Origin: Jacaranda mimosifolia
Lineage: Eukaryota; Streptophyta; Magnoliopsida; Lamiales; Bignoniaceae
DNA: 64,000 bases
NCBI GenBank assembly: GCA_018894105.1
Contig: CM032127.1
Span: 27,892,369 to 27,956,368, forward strand
Direction: 5' to 3'
The notes below the pieces were generated by a model, which saw only the letters and a list, made by a program, of their open reading frames with translations, searched no databases and was not told the origin of the DNA. How positions within the stretch are numbered: the first letter of the stretch is position 1; the number at the start of each line of letters is the position of its first letter. This document shows positions 12,434 through 24,988 of the stretch, in pieces. A program made the position numbers and the translations under genes.

Positions 12434-12747
12434 ATTTTTAGAAAAATAATAAAATTATTTAAAAAGATTATAATTATATTTTGTATCGAGCTTAAATGAG
12501 CTCGAGTTAGTCATGGCCTATATGAGCTTGAGCTTATATGAATCAAGCTTTTATATTTTCCTATGATAAGCCTTATCAAGCTCGATGATACTCATCCGAG
12601 CCTACGTCTATTCATTGAACCGAATTGAGCTATGTTATTTAGGTTCGGTCAAGCTTGAGCTTGAGTCCGAACTCACAAGTTAATAGATGAGACAAGTTGA
12701 GCTTGCTAGATTCAGACTCCGCTTAACTCAACTTATTTACACCCCTA
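12089..12747. mobile_element. non-autonomous hAT-type DNA transposon, 659 bp
   Basis: The left end starts TGGGGTGTAAAT and the right end finishes ATTTACACCCCTA, forming inverted repeats that differ by one base and one gap. The flanking octamers are TCCGCAAT (12081-12088) and TCCACAAT (12748-12755), a 7/8 target duplication. The interior has many GAGCTTG/CAAGCTC repeats near both ends, as expected of hAT subterminal binding sites, and no transposase ORF. A TAG-ATG triplet array (12343-12430) sits in the middle. Confidence 0.8.
12343..12430. repeat. TAG/ATG trinucleotide microsatellite inside the hAT element
   Basis: About 16 TAG-type units with a few TAA variants are followed directly by about 11 GAT units. 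Confidence 0.9.
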
Positions 12748-12755
12748 TCCACAAT

Positions 12756-14785
12756 TCCTCTTTGGTTGAGCTCTAGAATCTCCAACATACGTGTCCAGCA
12801 ATTTTGTTCAAACTTCCCATTCTCTAATGTCCTTCCGTTTGGGCAGTTAGCTTCCTTACTTCCAAATTCACCCTAGTAAATGTCACTCTTTTCCGACCTC
12901 AATTTTTGGCATTTGTATTCTTTTTTTCATTTTCTTTTGCTATATTGTCTAACTCCTTAAGAAACCTATTAGTAATTTCGTAATGTTGAGTATATTTGAC
13001 GAAGATAAAGTAAGCTAAGGTAATATAGGTTTTAGATCAACAAAAGGTTGGCCAAATGGTGAGAGTGAGTCTCTGATAGTAGGTTTAGTAGCAATAGATC
13101 GGAGGATCATCGATTGATGATAATAGCTCCAAAGAGCAAGAAGAGGGTCCTCAAGTGGCAGTAGCTAAGGCAGGACAATCTAGGGTTGCTAGTCTACCTA
13201 TAATGTCTAAGGGCAGGTTGGTGACCTCTGATCATTATGAGGAGATAGGGTCGGATGTATGCCATAATGAGTTGCAAACTTTCCCTGCAAAATACTACAC
13301 ACACACCCATTTGAAACTTAATCTCCCTAAGGCTAACAACCCAATGAATCGACCTCTCAAGGTTGCATTATTCAGCATATGACTTTCCCAGAGTGTGGTT
13401 TAAAAGATTTCTCATTGCTTGCCTCATAGTTGAGCTGCTAGGCAAGATAGGCATTTGACCCACATAACTTCCCTCAAATTCATTCTCCTTGCTCTATAAT
13501 TTTGTTGTTCTTATGCACATACATGATCAACCTTCTTCCTTGGTCAACTTTTTGCAATCTATTCCATTGCCCAACCTCCCAAAAATTGGAGGGTTTTAGT
13601 AAGTTTTAGGTTTTATTATTTGACCTCTCACCCACAACATAAGATATTTGTCACTCTTTCTTCATTGCATGGAAAGGATTCAAAAAATTCTTTTCCTATG
13701 TTCGAGCTCCAACCAGTTAGGCCATTGGTATCTCGAGGGGTTGGATGAGAGGGAAAGTTAGCCTACTGGGAACGATAATCCTTCATGGCATACCACCTTT
13801 ATCCACAACCTCTTTGTGTTTGGAATGATGGAGGCGCATGACTTTGTTAAGGAGAGAGTCTTAGTTTTAGTAGGCATCTTGGCTACCCCTATTAGGGTCT
13901 TGTTAAATACTTGATTAGGTGTGGTTTTCTATCCATTTCTTTCATTTACTGCAGCAATGTATTTCTATTCAACTTTCTAATCAAGTTTTATTTTTGCTTT
14001 TGTTTTCTCATTTATGCAGATCAATCACTGGTGAACCACACTCATCAATTCGCTATCTCTAGGCAACGCAAAGTTGAGGCCCAATGTGAGTCCCCGACCG
14101 CCTGGCAGTCAACATTGGCAGTTAGAAATGAGCCATCCCCCACTTTGCTACCTACTTTCACTAGTAGCCCAACTCTAGCCCCTCATCTCTCGAAGAAAAA
14201 GGCTCTTAAGATCAAAATTTCGAAGAAAGCACCTACCCCCTAAGAAGTCACAGGCAATAAAGGGAAGGCCATTGCAAAAAAGGATATTTGGCTATCCAAC
14301 CACGTTTTGAATATGTTGAACGATGAGAAGTTTGAGCTCTCTGTAAAACCTGATCCCCGCTTTGGAGAGTCTAGGGTTACAAACTTAGTGTCGATCATGA
14401 AGGTCAGGCCATCAGGCTTCACCCGTCTGAATGTGTTTAAAGTTGGTCTATTTTTGGATGACCAAAAAACTATGCTAAATGCCTCCCCAACTAAAGCTCT
14501 TAAGGTATTCGTGTTTCATTCCAACATGGTAAGGCTCCAATTGATTAACCAAGTTCATTACTTTTTGTCATATGTTATCTAACTATTTTGCTTGCCTCAA
14601 TTGTCTCAGGTTGCGTAGTGGGGGTCGATATGTACTGTCAATTCCAAATATCTCTGCACGATCGAGCTAAGTGGCAACTGAAGTATGAGTCTTTGAAAGA
14701 GAAGTCGGTTGAGGTCTCAAGCACAGTCTTTTGCTTTACTGTCACCACCAAATTGTTGGTCTTTCTCCTCGAACTCCTTTAACAG
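12756..14785 (+). pseudogene. remnant coding segments of a decayed element, family unclear
   Basis: Plus-strand frames at 13155-13382, 13911-14243, 14307-14582 and 14588-14782 have protein-like stretches. Examples are a Pro/Ser-rich run ending in a Lys-rich tail (HLSKKKALKIKISKKAP), then FELSVKPDPRFGESRVTNLVS and RAKWQLKYESLKEKS. They are collinear and broken by stops, and an LTR-like sequence follows them. I infer a dead retroelement (gag-like or accessory ORF) and recognise no named domain. A decayed host gene cannot be excluded. Confidence 0.35.
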
Positions 14786-15203
14786 CTCCTCGTGTGAGAT
14801 TGCATCGACACTAGTTGACGGTGCATTTAATGCGTATAAGATGTTTTGGTGCACCTCCAACCGGTCAAAAGCACGTTGATTGACACATAACAAAAGATCT
14901 CTAATACCCCTACTAGGCCGGTCAAATCACTCTATTCATAGGGAGCATACAGTCATTTCTACCTCCCCTTACAAACCAAAATTTGTACTATAAATACACC
15001 CAACTCACAAGCATTTGAGTACACAATATATCCTGATCTCTCAAATATCTTGACCTTACTTAGGCATCGGAGCATCTTAGTTAAAGGCCACGGTAACAAG
15101 CCTAATGTGCTTTCTTGTAGTTGTAGGACTCGGCTCACGGCATCTTACCGTGAGCTCGAGCAAGAGCTCTCTTCTGTTGATCCACCAAAAAATACATCAA
15201 CAC
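14786..15203 (+). repeat. LTR remnant, Tat/Ogre-like (3' portion)
   Basis: A TATA box (CTATAAATAC, about 14989) is followed about 60 bp later by CTTACTTAGGCATCGGAG, and the segment ends GATCCACC...ACATCAACA at 15203. The TATA, the TT(A)CTTAGGCATCGGAG block and the CATCAACA end are characteristic of LTRs of the Tat group of Ty3/gypsy elements in plants. The left boundary is approximate. The matching LTR was not clearly located (see 11250-12088). Confidence 0.5.
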
Positions 15204-18200
15204 ATTTAAATTACAAAATTGTCATAAATAATATTTTATAAATTTTAAAATTATAATTTATCCAAACACTTTAAGAATTTATAATTTTTTTTAAAGCATG
15301 ATAAAATCAACGTCGATGTTCAAATTAGCACAATCTCATTGAGTATATATGTTGAACAAAATTAATAACCCAATTCCCAAACGAAACCTATCCATGTAAA
15401 AGAAAACCAATCAACAGAACCGCAAGGCACTGGCTTCGCATCCATGCAGCCTCCAGGCCAAGGCGAATTAAGAGGCCTAGCCTCAGCAGGGTGGGGAGTC
15501 CTCGCCCAGCCGACATTCGCTTCAGGTTGAAGCTACTTGTTTCAAAACAAAACAAAAAGGAGAGGAAAAGGTGGGAAATAGTAAAAGAAAAAAAGGAGAT
15601 AAAAAGAAGAAAAGGAAGAAAGAGGTCAGGGTTGATATGATAAAACTACCTTTTAGACACTGGACTTGACTTCCTCTCAAAGAAAATATTATCCCTTTAA
15701 ATGAGAAGGAAAGCAAAGATTGCTTTTAAGCCTTCACTCTCTTACCTATTCTAAGCAAAACTTATTATCTGATTAATTGTCGTGGCATGTTGTTTTTATA
15801 TGTATAAATTTGATTTATCATATTATTAATACAAATTATGTTGATAAATAATAAAGTATTTCATTTTTTATAAAGTGAAAAAATAGTATGATTTTAACAA
15901 TAATCACATCGAATAACATATAATATTAATTATAGATTCATATATAGCAAATAATTCCTAGGTCAAAAGGGTTCACATCATTTAGTATAGAAAATCAATT
16001 TTTAAATAATTTAATTTTTTTTCATTTGGACATTAATCATTCACCTACAAAATAAAATTTTAGTGAGATATGAGGTCGTGAAGTCGTTCAAAAAAAAATT
16101 ATAGTTTATTTTAAAATTTGCGACTGAAACTGCTAAAATTAATTGCCTCCAGATATTCTTAATGAATAATTAATTATATTTTCTTTAGTATGTACTTAAT
16201 TATATATGATTTATTTTCCACTAAAACAATATTGGGTTTTCTGATCCTGTTTCAGCAAACATTTAATCATTTCATTGTCCACCAATTATCAGGCAAAGGA
16301 TGAGTTATTGGTAGAAAAAGGACAAACATGCTTTTGCATAATGGATTCCCCTAATCCATGATGACACAATTTGGACATTATAATTATTTAAATCAACTAG
16401 AAAATGAATAAAAGGGTGAGAAGTTAGTAAGAATCTTTAAGTAATTAAAAATGACAAACATATAAATTAGTTCCTACCTTATTTTGTCAATATCTTATAT
16501 TTAGTAACCACCCCCCCCCCCCCCCCCCGCAACACACACAAAAAAAAAAAAGATTAATAAATAAAGGTATCCTTGTCTTAAAAACATGAAATTTGTAGTG
16601 AATTATGACGTCGGAGGATAGAACGTATTGGGTGGTTTGCATGACCACAAACTCCCAAATGCACGATACATACATGTATTATTAGCATTTGAAAAGTATA
16701 TATGCTATGAGATCTTTTATATTATTTAAAAAAAGAACAGGTGGAATTTATCAAATGTTGTAAAATTGCCTCTTCAACAATAATTAGTGAAAAGAATTTG
16801 AGAAGTCACTTAAGAATATTCATTTAAAGTAACAATTTTTTGTCAATTGAGACATTTTGGAAAAGAAAAATATGAAACATGACGAATAATAAGAGTTGTG
16901 TGATATTTTATTATTAAGCATTTCCAAAGTCTTGATTATCTATTTAAACTTCAGGATTGAAACTCAAATGATATTCTCAACTATGCATGCATATGCAAAT
17001 AAAAAAAGAAATAGATCATGATATGTGGAAGGTCCGATCTTGTAACATACGTCCTATCAAGCCACATGGTGTAAAATTTTGTCCTTACAAAGAAACATCT
17101 CAATATATAAATTAACTTAATCATCATCATCATCATCATCTTAACCGTCATCTTATAAGTTATTTCAAAACCATCATTTTATAAATTCTAGATACCTCTT
17201 TATTGTTTGCTCGACTTAATCGTCCAAATATTTTTATCCAGAACTGATCACCCAATACCTCGAAGGATATCTAGAATCCGTACTTTAAATAAATATTCAC
17301 TTACATTAGTTGAAAAATTACTTGAGGTCTATCATTTCATCTCTTTAATTAGAGGACCATGTCAATAATTCTGTCCATATTACATGATTTTCAAGAGTTG
17401 TTGTAATCTAATGAAAATTGATGGATTCATGAATTAATAATGAATAAGTAATAACAATGACTTCTTGACCAATTCAAATGGCTAGAAATGGAAAATCAGA
17501 TGTGAAATAAACGTGAGAAACAGTAGATATTTTCTTACTTTTTCATTTCAGAAAAATCAGAATGGAAGACTTCTGGTAATCCATTGCGCGCGCGGCTCCA
17601 AATGGTGGCTCAGCAGCCGTAACTGCTTTACAATTTTATATCATTAATTAGGAGTGAGTTTTGACCAGCGGTTGAAAAATTAATTAATTTAGTATAAACT
17701 TTTTAAGAAATTGATTTTTAATTTTTATCAAATTATAATTGACCAAAAAAATTTGATTTTGAGCCTTTACATAAAACTAATTACTGTGGTTAGACAACCT
17801 AAAAATAATTTTTATTTTGCTAATGAAGGCCTCTAGCTATAAATTATGACTAATCAAAATCGACAGTAATTTATCACTCGTGCAAATCAAAATAATTTTA
17901 AAAAGTTTAATTGCTGATCCATACTCATCTGATTAATTCAATTTTCAGTGCATGAGTTCTTTTAAATTATTTTTCTAATTATAATCATATGAACAATAAT
18001 AATTTCCTTCCAATTGATTTTCCATTGTTGGGCCGAGATGTAATGTAAAAGGATAAATAGCTGAAAAAGAATTGTTGATGATTGGTGTAGCTACTTTCAA
18101 GTGGCAGTAGTACCTTACAAGGGATGGTGACTATTTGGGGAAATAAAAAAGGGGATAGAAAATGAAGTTTCTCCTGCGACTTATGGTGTAAATTTACCAA

Positions 18201-18381
18201 CTGCATGGTAGTTACCTTTCAGTAGCAGTTATCTTTCAATTTTGGATGTACAAATGTGGGATCAACTTAGTGGAGTAAATTGACCACTATTGCCTATTGG
18301 GTATGTACCATTACTTTTTATTTAGAAAGATGATGCTTATTTCAGTAAAAGCACGTAAATCGACCAAAATTCAAAATCGAA
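15204..18381. other. AT-rich intergenic, no gene seen
   Basis: A small GC-richer patch (15420-15540) has no coding signal. C18 (16511-16528) followed by AC and A runs, and a CAT/ATC run near 17124-17142, are the only simple repeats of note. ORFs at 15522-15716 and 16487-16675 (minus) are low-complexity translations of purine and homopolymer tracts. Confidence 0.6.
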
Positions 18382-18421
18382 CACTACAAGGAAAATAGAA
18401 GCTAATGACAAAATAATAAGT
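18382..18421 (+). mobile_element. possible CACTA-element left terminus
   Basis: CACTACAAGGAAAAT at 18382 matches the typical CACTA terminal sequence, and 24 bases later TGACAAAATAATAAGT recurs in the repeat cluster at 20191. The two may be the ends or subterminal regions of one about 2.1-kb non-autonomous element. A matching right terminus (...CTTGTAGTG) was not found. Confidence 0.35.
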
Positions 18422-18536
18422 CGCCTTACAAATATTATTATTGACTAAAATATTATATAAACACGTATAATCCCATTAAAAGAAGAGAAAAAAGAGAAAT
18501 TATATGCAAGAATTTAACGTGCTTACATTCTTAGGC

Positions 18537-18592
18537 GAGAGAGAGAGAGAGAGAGAGAGAGGATTTCACAATTTAAAAAAAAAAAAAAAAAA
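18537..18592. repeat. GA microsatellite followed by poly-A
   Basis: GA dinucleotides run at 18537-18562, then an A19 run at 18574-18592. Confidence 0.9.
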
Positions 18593-20190
18593 AGTTAAAA
18601 AGGAGTACAAATCAATGTCCCTTATAAAATTCTTAATCCCCTACTCATTTGTGCAAGATAAGCCCAAAATTATAAAATATTTCAATTGGTCTTTGCATTA
18701 TGCTACCAACACATACCTCTATTTTTTTTACTACATAATAATTTCTTCTAGTGGCATTTGATATCTTGACGTGCTTGATGTAATTATTAATATTTAATGA
18801 ATTTCAACAAAATCCAAACTAACTTGTCCCTAATTCCCTTGAGCCAAGTCGACACAGAAATACCCTGATTAATTTAGATTTTTCTAGCACTTGGTCTTGA
18901 TGCAATTATATTGTGACCTCACCTACTTCACTACCATTTTTTTCTTTCTAAATTTAGCTGTCAATTGTTGTTAATTAATATATACATATATATAAGGGGG
19001 GTTGAGATTCTTTTGCAAGATTTTTACACTTATTGTATATTAATTCAAGTGTGTACTCAAAGCACTGGCAGATACATATAGTATTTGTCTGTTTTTTAAA
19101 AAAGGAAAAAGGTTGGATAGAGTAGTAGGTAGGTAAGAGAGTTAAGATAAAGGGATGCATTATTGAAATATAGTTAAATGGCATTTGATCATTTGGTTAT
19201 GTGGTGGTGAGTTAATGGACGAGGCAATATATATATATATATATATGTATATATATGGGGGCTGGGGGTTGGGGGCTGGGGGTGATCATTCATTAAGATT
19301 CCTTCAAGAATCAGCCACTCAGAATATGACATATATATGAATGTCAACTATATGAAAATGGGCGGTTTTTTTGGTGATCTATATAGTTGGCCCGCCCACT
19401 TTGAGGTGAATTCGTGGATCTCTTTAGCATTCTTTAAAGCTAAGATTTTTTCTTTTCTTTTCTTTCTCTTAACTTGTTTTGAGATAGAGAATTGATTGTA
19501 GTATTTAATACATCAAGGGTAGAATGGGTATTTTGATAGTGTGTGAGGGTGAAGAATTTTGGTACTTTTTACTATATAAGAATTTTAATTAATTATAATT
19601 CGGATGGGCAAGTAAAAAAATTAACAAAAATCATAAACAAAATTTATTTCAGTTAAGAATTATGTTAACCTCAAATTATTTCAGTTATCTTTTAAACGAT
19701 ATTCTCTTCATTCCACATTTCTAAGTTTAACTTGACTTATCAGTTAGTACAGGTTTAGATCCATGAGTCGAAAAACTGAAAATTTTGAGTACATCTAAAC
19801 AATATTATCCTTATAAATAATGATTAAAAATTAGGAATATTATTTACACCATTATTATTTTTAAGTTGGGGGTATATTTAAAAAAAGAATTATTTTAAAA
19901 AATATAGCCTTATTACAGACGTAAATGGAAATGGCATCAATAAAATTGGGACAAGAGATTGTATATTAGACGGTGTAATAATATATGCTTTTTAACAACA
20001 CAAAATTAATTATAATGGATTTTATTCAATTTTTTTATAATTATTCTCTTAGCATAAGTGATTAATACACTAATATGGAAAGTTAATTTTTACACGATCT
20101 TATTTAGTTGTATAAGAAAGCATACAAGCAAGCAACGTTTATTTTTATTTTTTTCTTTAGTTAGATACAATCATATATATATATATAATA
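18593..20190. other. AT-rich intergenic, no gene seen
   Basis: It contains an AT run (19228-19256) that abuts a G-quadruplex motif (19257-19282). Short ORFs here have no domain features. Confidence 0.6.
19257..19282 (+). other. G-quadruplex motif (four G5 runs)
   Basis: G5-CT-G5-TT-G5-CT-G5 at 19257-19282, immediately after a 29-bp AT run. It fits the canonical quadruplex pattern with 2-nt loops. Confidence 0.85.
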
Positions 20191-20505
20191 TTAGTGACAA
20201 AATAATAAGTAATAAAGTAAAAATTGTCACTAATAGCATACATTGAGTGACAATAGATTTTATCTTGTCAGTAATGATAATTTTTAAGTGATAAGAATTT
20301 TTATCTTGTCACAAATAACTTAATAGTGACAAAAATCAATGTTTTAAGTTGTCACCATTAACAATTAGTGACACCCATAGAGTGACAACTTAATGACAAT
20401 AAAAATTATCACTATAATTTATGACAAGATTTTCATGGTGTATCATTAATTGTCAATGGTGACAACCTTAATACTATTCTTGTCACTATTTAATTTGTAA
20501 AAATC
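20191..20505. repeat. cluster of GTGACA/TGTCAC inverted repeats (MITE or CACTA subterminal region)
   Basis: More than ten copies of GTGACA, TGTCAC or one-mismatch forms lie in about 310 bp in both orientations. They include a perfect 10-bp inverted repeat TTAGTGACAA (20191-20200) and TTGTCACTAA (20224-20233). Dense short repeats in both directions are typical of subterminal transposase-binding regions. No ORF is present. Confidence 0.55.
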
Positions 20506-23500
20506 CCACTCGAATACTTTAACCAAAAATGGAGAAAAAAAAAAAGATTAAGATTCAAATACTATGCTATTTGCTAACAAGTAACATTTCCTCGTTGAAT
20601 GGCCTATGGTTTGATAAAATAAGTCTAGTGCATAAAATGTAAGGTTAGTTCAAAATTTTAACAAGCTCATGTATGCATGTGTATAAATAATAATAAAAAA
20701 AAATCCTTAATTGATAGTATTTTCGATGCCAACTTAATTTGGAAATAAGGTCATGACATTGATTAAGGAGATAAGTCTTAGATAAGATATCAGCCAAAAA
20801 ACAAAAATTGAGTTGAGAGTACCTTAACCTACATATTAACAAACAAAGCGACAATCCATTTAAATGTGTTGGGTGCACTCATAAATACACCATTTTGAGC
20901 AATTTGGTTGGTACTTCAATTATCACATTAAAGACTAGTTGTTGATCTCTAATATTTTTCAATAAGCAACAAGTCAAAATAGCTCTTGAATGTGACATTT
21001 GTTATTGCGTGATATTTGAATTCGATATTAGAATGAGTTGTAATCATTTGTTTCTTGTAATGTTGTGAAATAGGAGAACCCCTCGTAAAGAAGCAATAAC
21101 TAGTAGGATTTATAGAATTGTCAATCGAGTTAGGATGAAAATATTAATGGCCAATGCAGTAAAGACCATAGAAAGAATTAATTTGACATAGTAAAAACGA
21201 CAAAAAACTAAAAAAAAAAAAGGATAATTGAGGAGCATCCATAGATTGAATAACCAAGTGAATAACATACATAATATCAGTAAATAACTGCGATGTTAGT
21301 GGGAATTCAAGATAGGACCCAACTATACCTTAGGTCCAATATACATGGTTCCACGTTGTGAATACTCTATTAGACTTATAACTATACCCTAACTTACCCA
21401 AAACCACATGCTATGTATTTGCCAAGTTAATTGAAAAAAATGGAACAGCTGCAGGGCTGCCAAAGTGCAGCCTAATATAGATGAGCCTCTTTATGTTATT
21501 GCAGAAGGTAATTTGATAATTTTCAACTATTCAATGTATTGAATTTTGATACGCCAAGCCATTGGCTTTTGATATTAGTTGTGGTACGTACAAAGCAAGT
21601 GCCTAAAACGACACTTTTACAAAATTTGAATGCTCTTAATTGGAAATTAGTCGCTAAAAGCATATTCGCAACATGTGCAAAAAATAATAAGTAAAAATTT
21701 CAAATAAGAATTAATCTAATAAAAGGTGAAAAAAAATCAAAAAGTAATTAGAAAAAGGGCATGAGGGGATATAATCAGTTTTTAAAAAAATTAAAATGTG
21801 ATTAGAAAATAAAAGAAAATTATAGACAGAGGCAAAACAAAAAGCGTGTGATAGAGGAAAGGGAGAACGTAAACCATATGAGAGGAAAAAGTGGAGAATG
21901 TAAACCATATGAGAGAGAAACAAAATAAATAAATAAAGAAGAACAAGAAAAGTAGAAGAATTTGAAATAAGTCAAAATTATTTACTTTTTTGTGATTTTA
22001 TAATATACTAATAAACAAATAAGTTTTAACAAAATGTTTGTCTTTGTTGATTCTGATAATTTGTGATTTGCAAATTGTAACCTGTAATAAAACTAATTTG
22101 GTGGGTTTTTATTTTTTATTTTTTTAATAATAGTTTAATCCAAAAATTAATTAGTTTCCTTATGCATGGAATGTGCGCAACATGCCTTGTTGACCACCTC
22201 TTTAATCCAAAAACAACCGCCAATTATCAATATGCCAACAAAAATAGTAGAAATTACCAACTTGCATTAAATTTGTTTGTTGGATTTTGGATATTTTATT
22301 TTATTGTTTTGGCAAAACATTGTGGTGCAAAATAAGTCAACCACACATGGGTCATTAAATGTTTCTTCACTAGTTATTGGCACAAGACCCCTTTGAGTTT
22401 TTAAAAAACATCATTTTCAATAATTTTCTCCATGTGAAATCACTTAATCATATTCATGTGGTTGACACACCACCACTACTTATTCTATTATTAGAGCCTC
22501 CTTTTGATCCTATTTTGTAATGTTGAGTACTAACTCCTAAATTCTTTTTCTTTTTCTTTTTCTTTTACCCTTTTTTTTCTTTTTCCTTGTGACAAATTAC
22601 AAGTTTGAAGTTGAAGCATACCCTCAAATTGTCAATATAAGATGATACATAAGTATATCTTTGTTCTTTTGGATAGAATAAAGAATAATTATATACTAAT
22701 TTTAATAAAAATTAAAGTATTAAAATATATCGAATGGTTAGTTGGATCAATAATGTCGTCATAACAAATATAAATGTGAGGTTTGAGTTTCAAATTCTAA
22801 CGAACTCTTGATATACGCGTGTAAAAAGAATATAAAATATTAAATGTTAAGTGAACTATTATTTTATTAAAAAATATTCAAGGACAATATTAAAATGTGC
22901 ATAGACATGATACCAACTTGGATTGCACTGAATTTCTATTTTATAAGTACATAAATTAGCCATAGGAAACAAAAAGAAAATGATAAAATTAAAGTAAAGT
23001 TATTTAGAAAAGAATTGATTAAGAAAAGGTCAATTGAAAAAGAAGGAGATAAGAAAAAGGTCAGCTAGAGCCGGTAGCCGAGCCACAGAGCTGGGAGCCG
23101 AAGGCAAGAAACACAGATTGGCCCCACTGTGAATATGTCCAAGTCAAAGCCGAGCCGCCGGAGACTTGTACTTGGTTTTCACCGACTGTTGAAAACTAAT
23201 GATTGGGCCAACCTCCGCCTAACCAGAAAGTTCCCCTTATCTTCACCATTTCCACGTAGTCCCAAACTTTAGGACAAACCACTTCACACCTTAAATTGAA
23301 CAAGCAAATAATTGTCATTATCCCCCCCTTTTTTTTTTCTTTTTTTTCTTTTTTCCCTCCTTGTACTGAATTAACAAATGTGGGAGGAATATTTACTCCA
23401 TTAATCTCTTTATTATGACTATATCATTCCCATTGAAGAAAAATGTTCAATTTTATTTTTATTTTTTTATTATTGTACAGTAAAACTATTCGTCTATACT

Positions 23501-23624
23501 ATATAATGATTAATTTTAAATTTTTACCACAAGTTAATTCATGTTATTGACCTTTGATTTGAAGTAAGATAAGTTAGAGTGTCGAATTGGTAAGAATTTT
23601 TTACTATATTTTCAAGATGTGTAA

Positions 23625-23663
<39 letters not shown>

Positions 23664-24639
23664 CAGATAAAGATGTTAATAGTTTGTGTTTCTCTTTGTT
23701 CTAAATTTAAAATTTGCTGGTAGGTCTGCTATGGAAGTGGCATAACCTCAAAATTTATAGTTATTGGGGTCAAAGAACAATTTTATTATCATAAGTTGGG
23801 AAAAATGACAAGCCAAGCAAAGAATGCATCTATTTCAATATTATGTATTAATCAATTTCAATATTTTTGGGTATAAGTTAGTTTGATATACAACCTTTCC
23901 ATATTTGGTAAAATGGCATGCGGAATTTCAAAAATTTCCTTCCATTAAGTTCTAGTAAGTAAAATTTGGTATATGATTTTTCTAATTTTATATTTTAAAA
24001 TATAAATACATACATTAAGTGTGCTGCTATTAGGGATTCAAATTTAACATATAATTCGTGTAGCATAAGGTATTGTTATTTAGAATGAAAAGTTAGGAAT
24101 AGACTCCTATTAATTTGCAAATAATGAAATATAATGGACTTTTGGTATATAATGAATTCTTAATATGCGTGTGTATAAATAAATTAAAAAAAATTGTATT
24201 GGTATATTCCACATGAGTGAAAAAAAGTGAAAAAAACATATGTAGAGTATAGATAATTTTATGTGAGGCCAGCTCAAATAGAAAAAGACCAAGCCTACTA
24301 CGATTAAATTGATTTTTCGCTGCATTTTTTTAACCCCAAGTAAAATGGAAAACAAAAATTGAGGAGGCAGTTAATGGTAGTTTTCATGCACTTTTTAAAG
24401 AGCTGCTTGATCATGAAATTTACCAACCGAATGCGGTAGTTGCCAACATTTATTTCAAGAAAAGAAAATTATTATTAAGTAAACTAATTTCATTATACCC
24501 AAACACACATTAAAATTATTATTATTTTATTAAATTAATTATATACAATATACTGGACAAAAATTAATTAATTAACAATCAGCTAATTTAGATAAATAGC
24601 AAACAGATAATAAGTAGAAATTATAGTTAAGACTTCATA
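20506..24639. other. AT-rich intergenic, no gene seen
   Basis: A CT-AT microsatellite lies at 23625-23662. A slightly GC-richer segment at 23060-23280 has no reading frame of note. The ORFs at 20645-20878, 21711-21923 and 24110-24355 (minus) are hydrophobic low-complexity translations of AT-rich sequence. Confidence 0.6.
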
Positions 24640-24988
24640 TGTTAGTGTCCCACATCGGTAAAATAGATAAATTGTGGTCTCTATATATGGTCTTGGGCAA
24701 TCCTCACCTCATGAGCTAGTTTTTGAGGTTGAGTTAGGCCCAATGTCTATTCTTTAATATGATATCGGAGACACTCATTCTCGATGTTGGGTTTACACAA
24801 TATTGTTGGGCTACCCATTTCATGTCGTTGCACGCTTTACATGTTCATTTCTGGGCGTGCGCAGGGTGTGTTAGTGTCTCATATCGGTGAAATAAATAAA
24901 TTGTGGTCTCTATATATGATTTTGGACAATCCTCACCTCATGAGCTAATTTTTGGGGTTGAGTTAGGCTCAATGTCCATTCTTTAATA
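24640..24988 (+). mobile_element. TRIM (terminal-repeat retrotransposon in miniature), complete, 349 bp
   Basis: Two direct repeats of exactly 120 bp (24640-24759 and 24869-24988), both starting TGTTAGTGTC and ending CTTTAATA, flank a 109-bp interior. The interior opens with TGATATCGGAG, a decayed initiator-tRNA-Met primer-binding site, and ends with the purine-rich GCAGGGTG before the second repeat. The element is flanked by a perfect 5-bp duplication, TCATA (24635-24639 and 24989-24993). It has no coding capacity, so it must have been mobilised by another element's proteins. The LTR pair differs at several positions, so the insertion is not recent. Confidence 0.92.
24760..24770 (+). promoter_or_regulatory. 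TRIM primer-binding site
   Basis: TGATATCGGAG directly after the left LTR differs from TGGTATCAGAG at two bases. Confidence 0.7.

Noticed and set aside
13911..14243. Possible host gene on the plus strand
   Set aside because: The frames are broken, lack plausible splice structure and end in an LTR-like sequence. Recorded as an element remnant instead.
16511..16528. C18 run and the C15 run at 5022-5036
   Set aside because: Simple homopolymers, prone to sequencing error. No associated feature.
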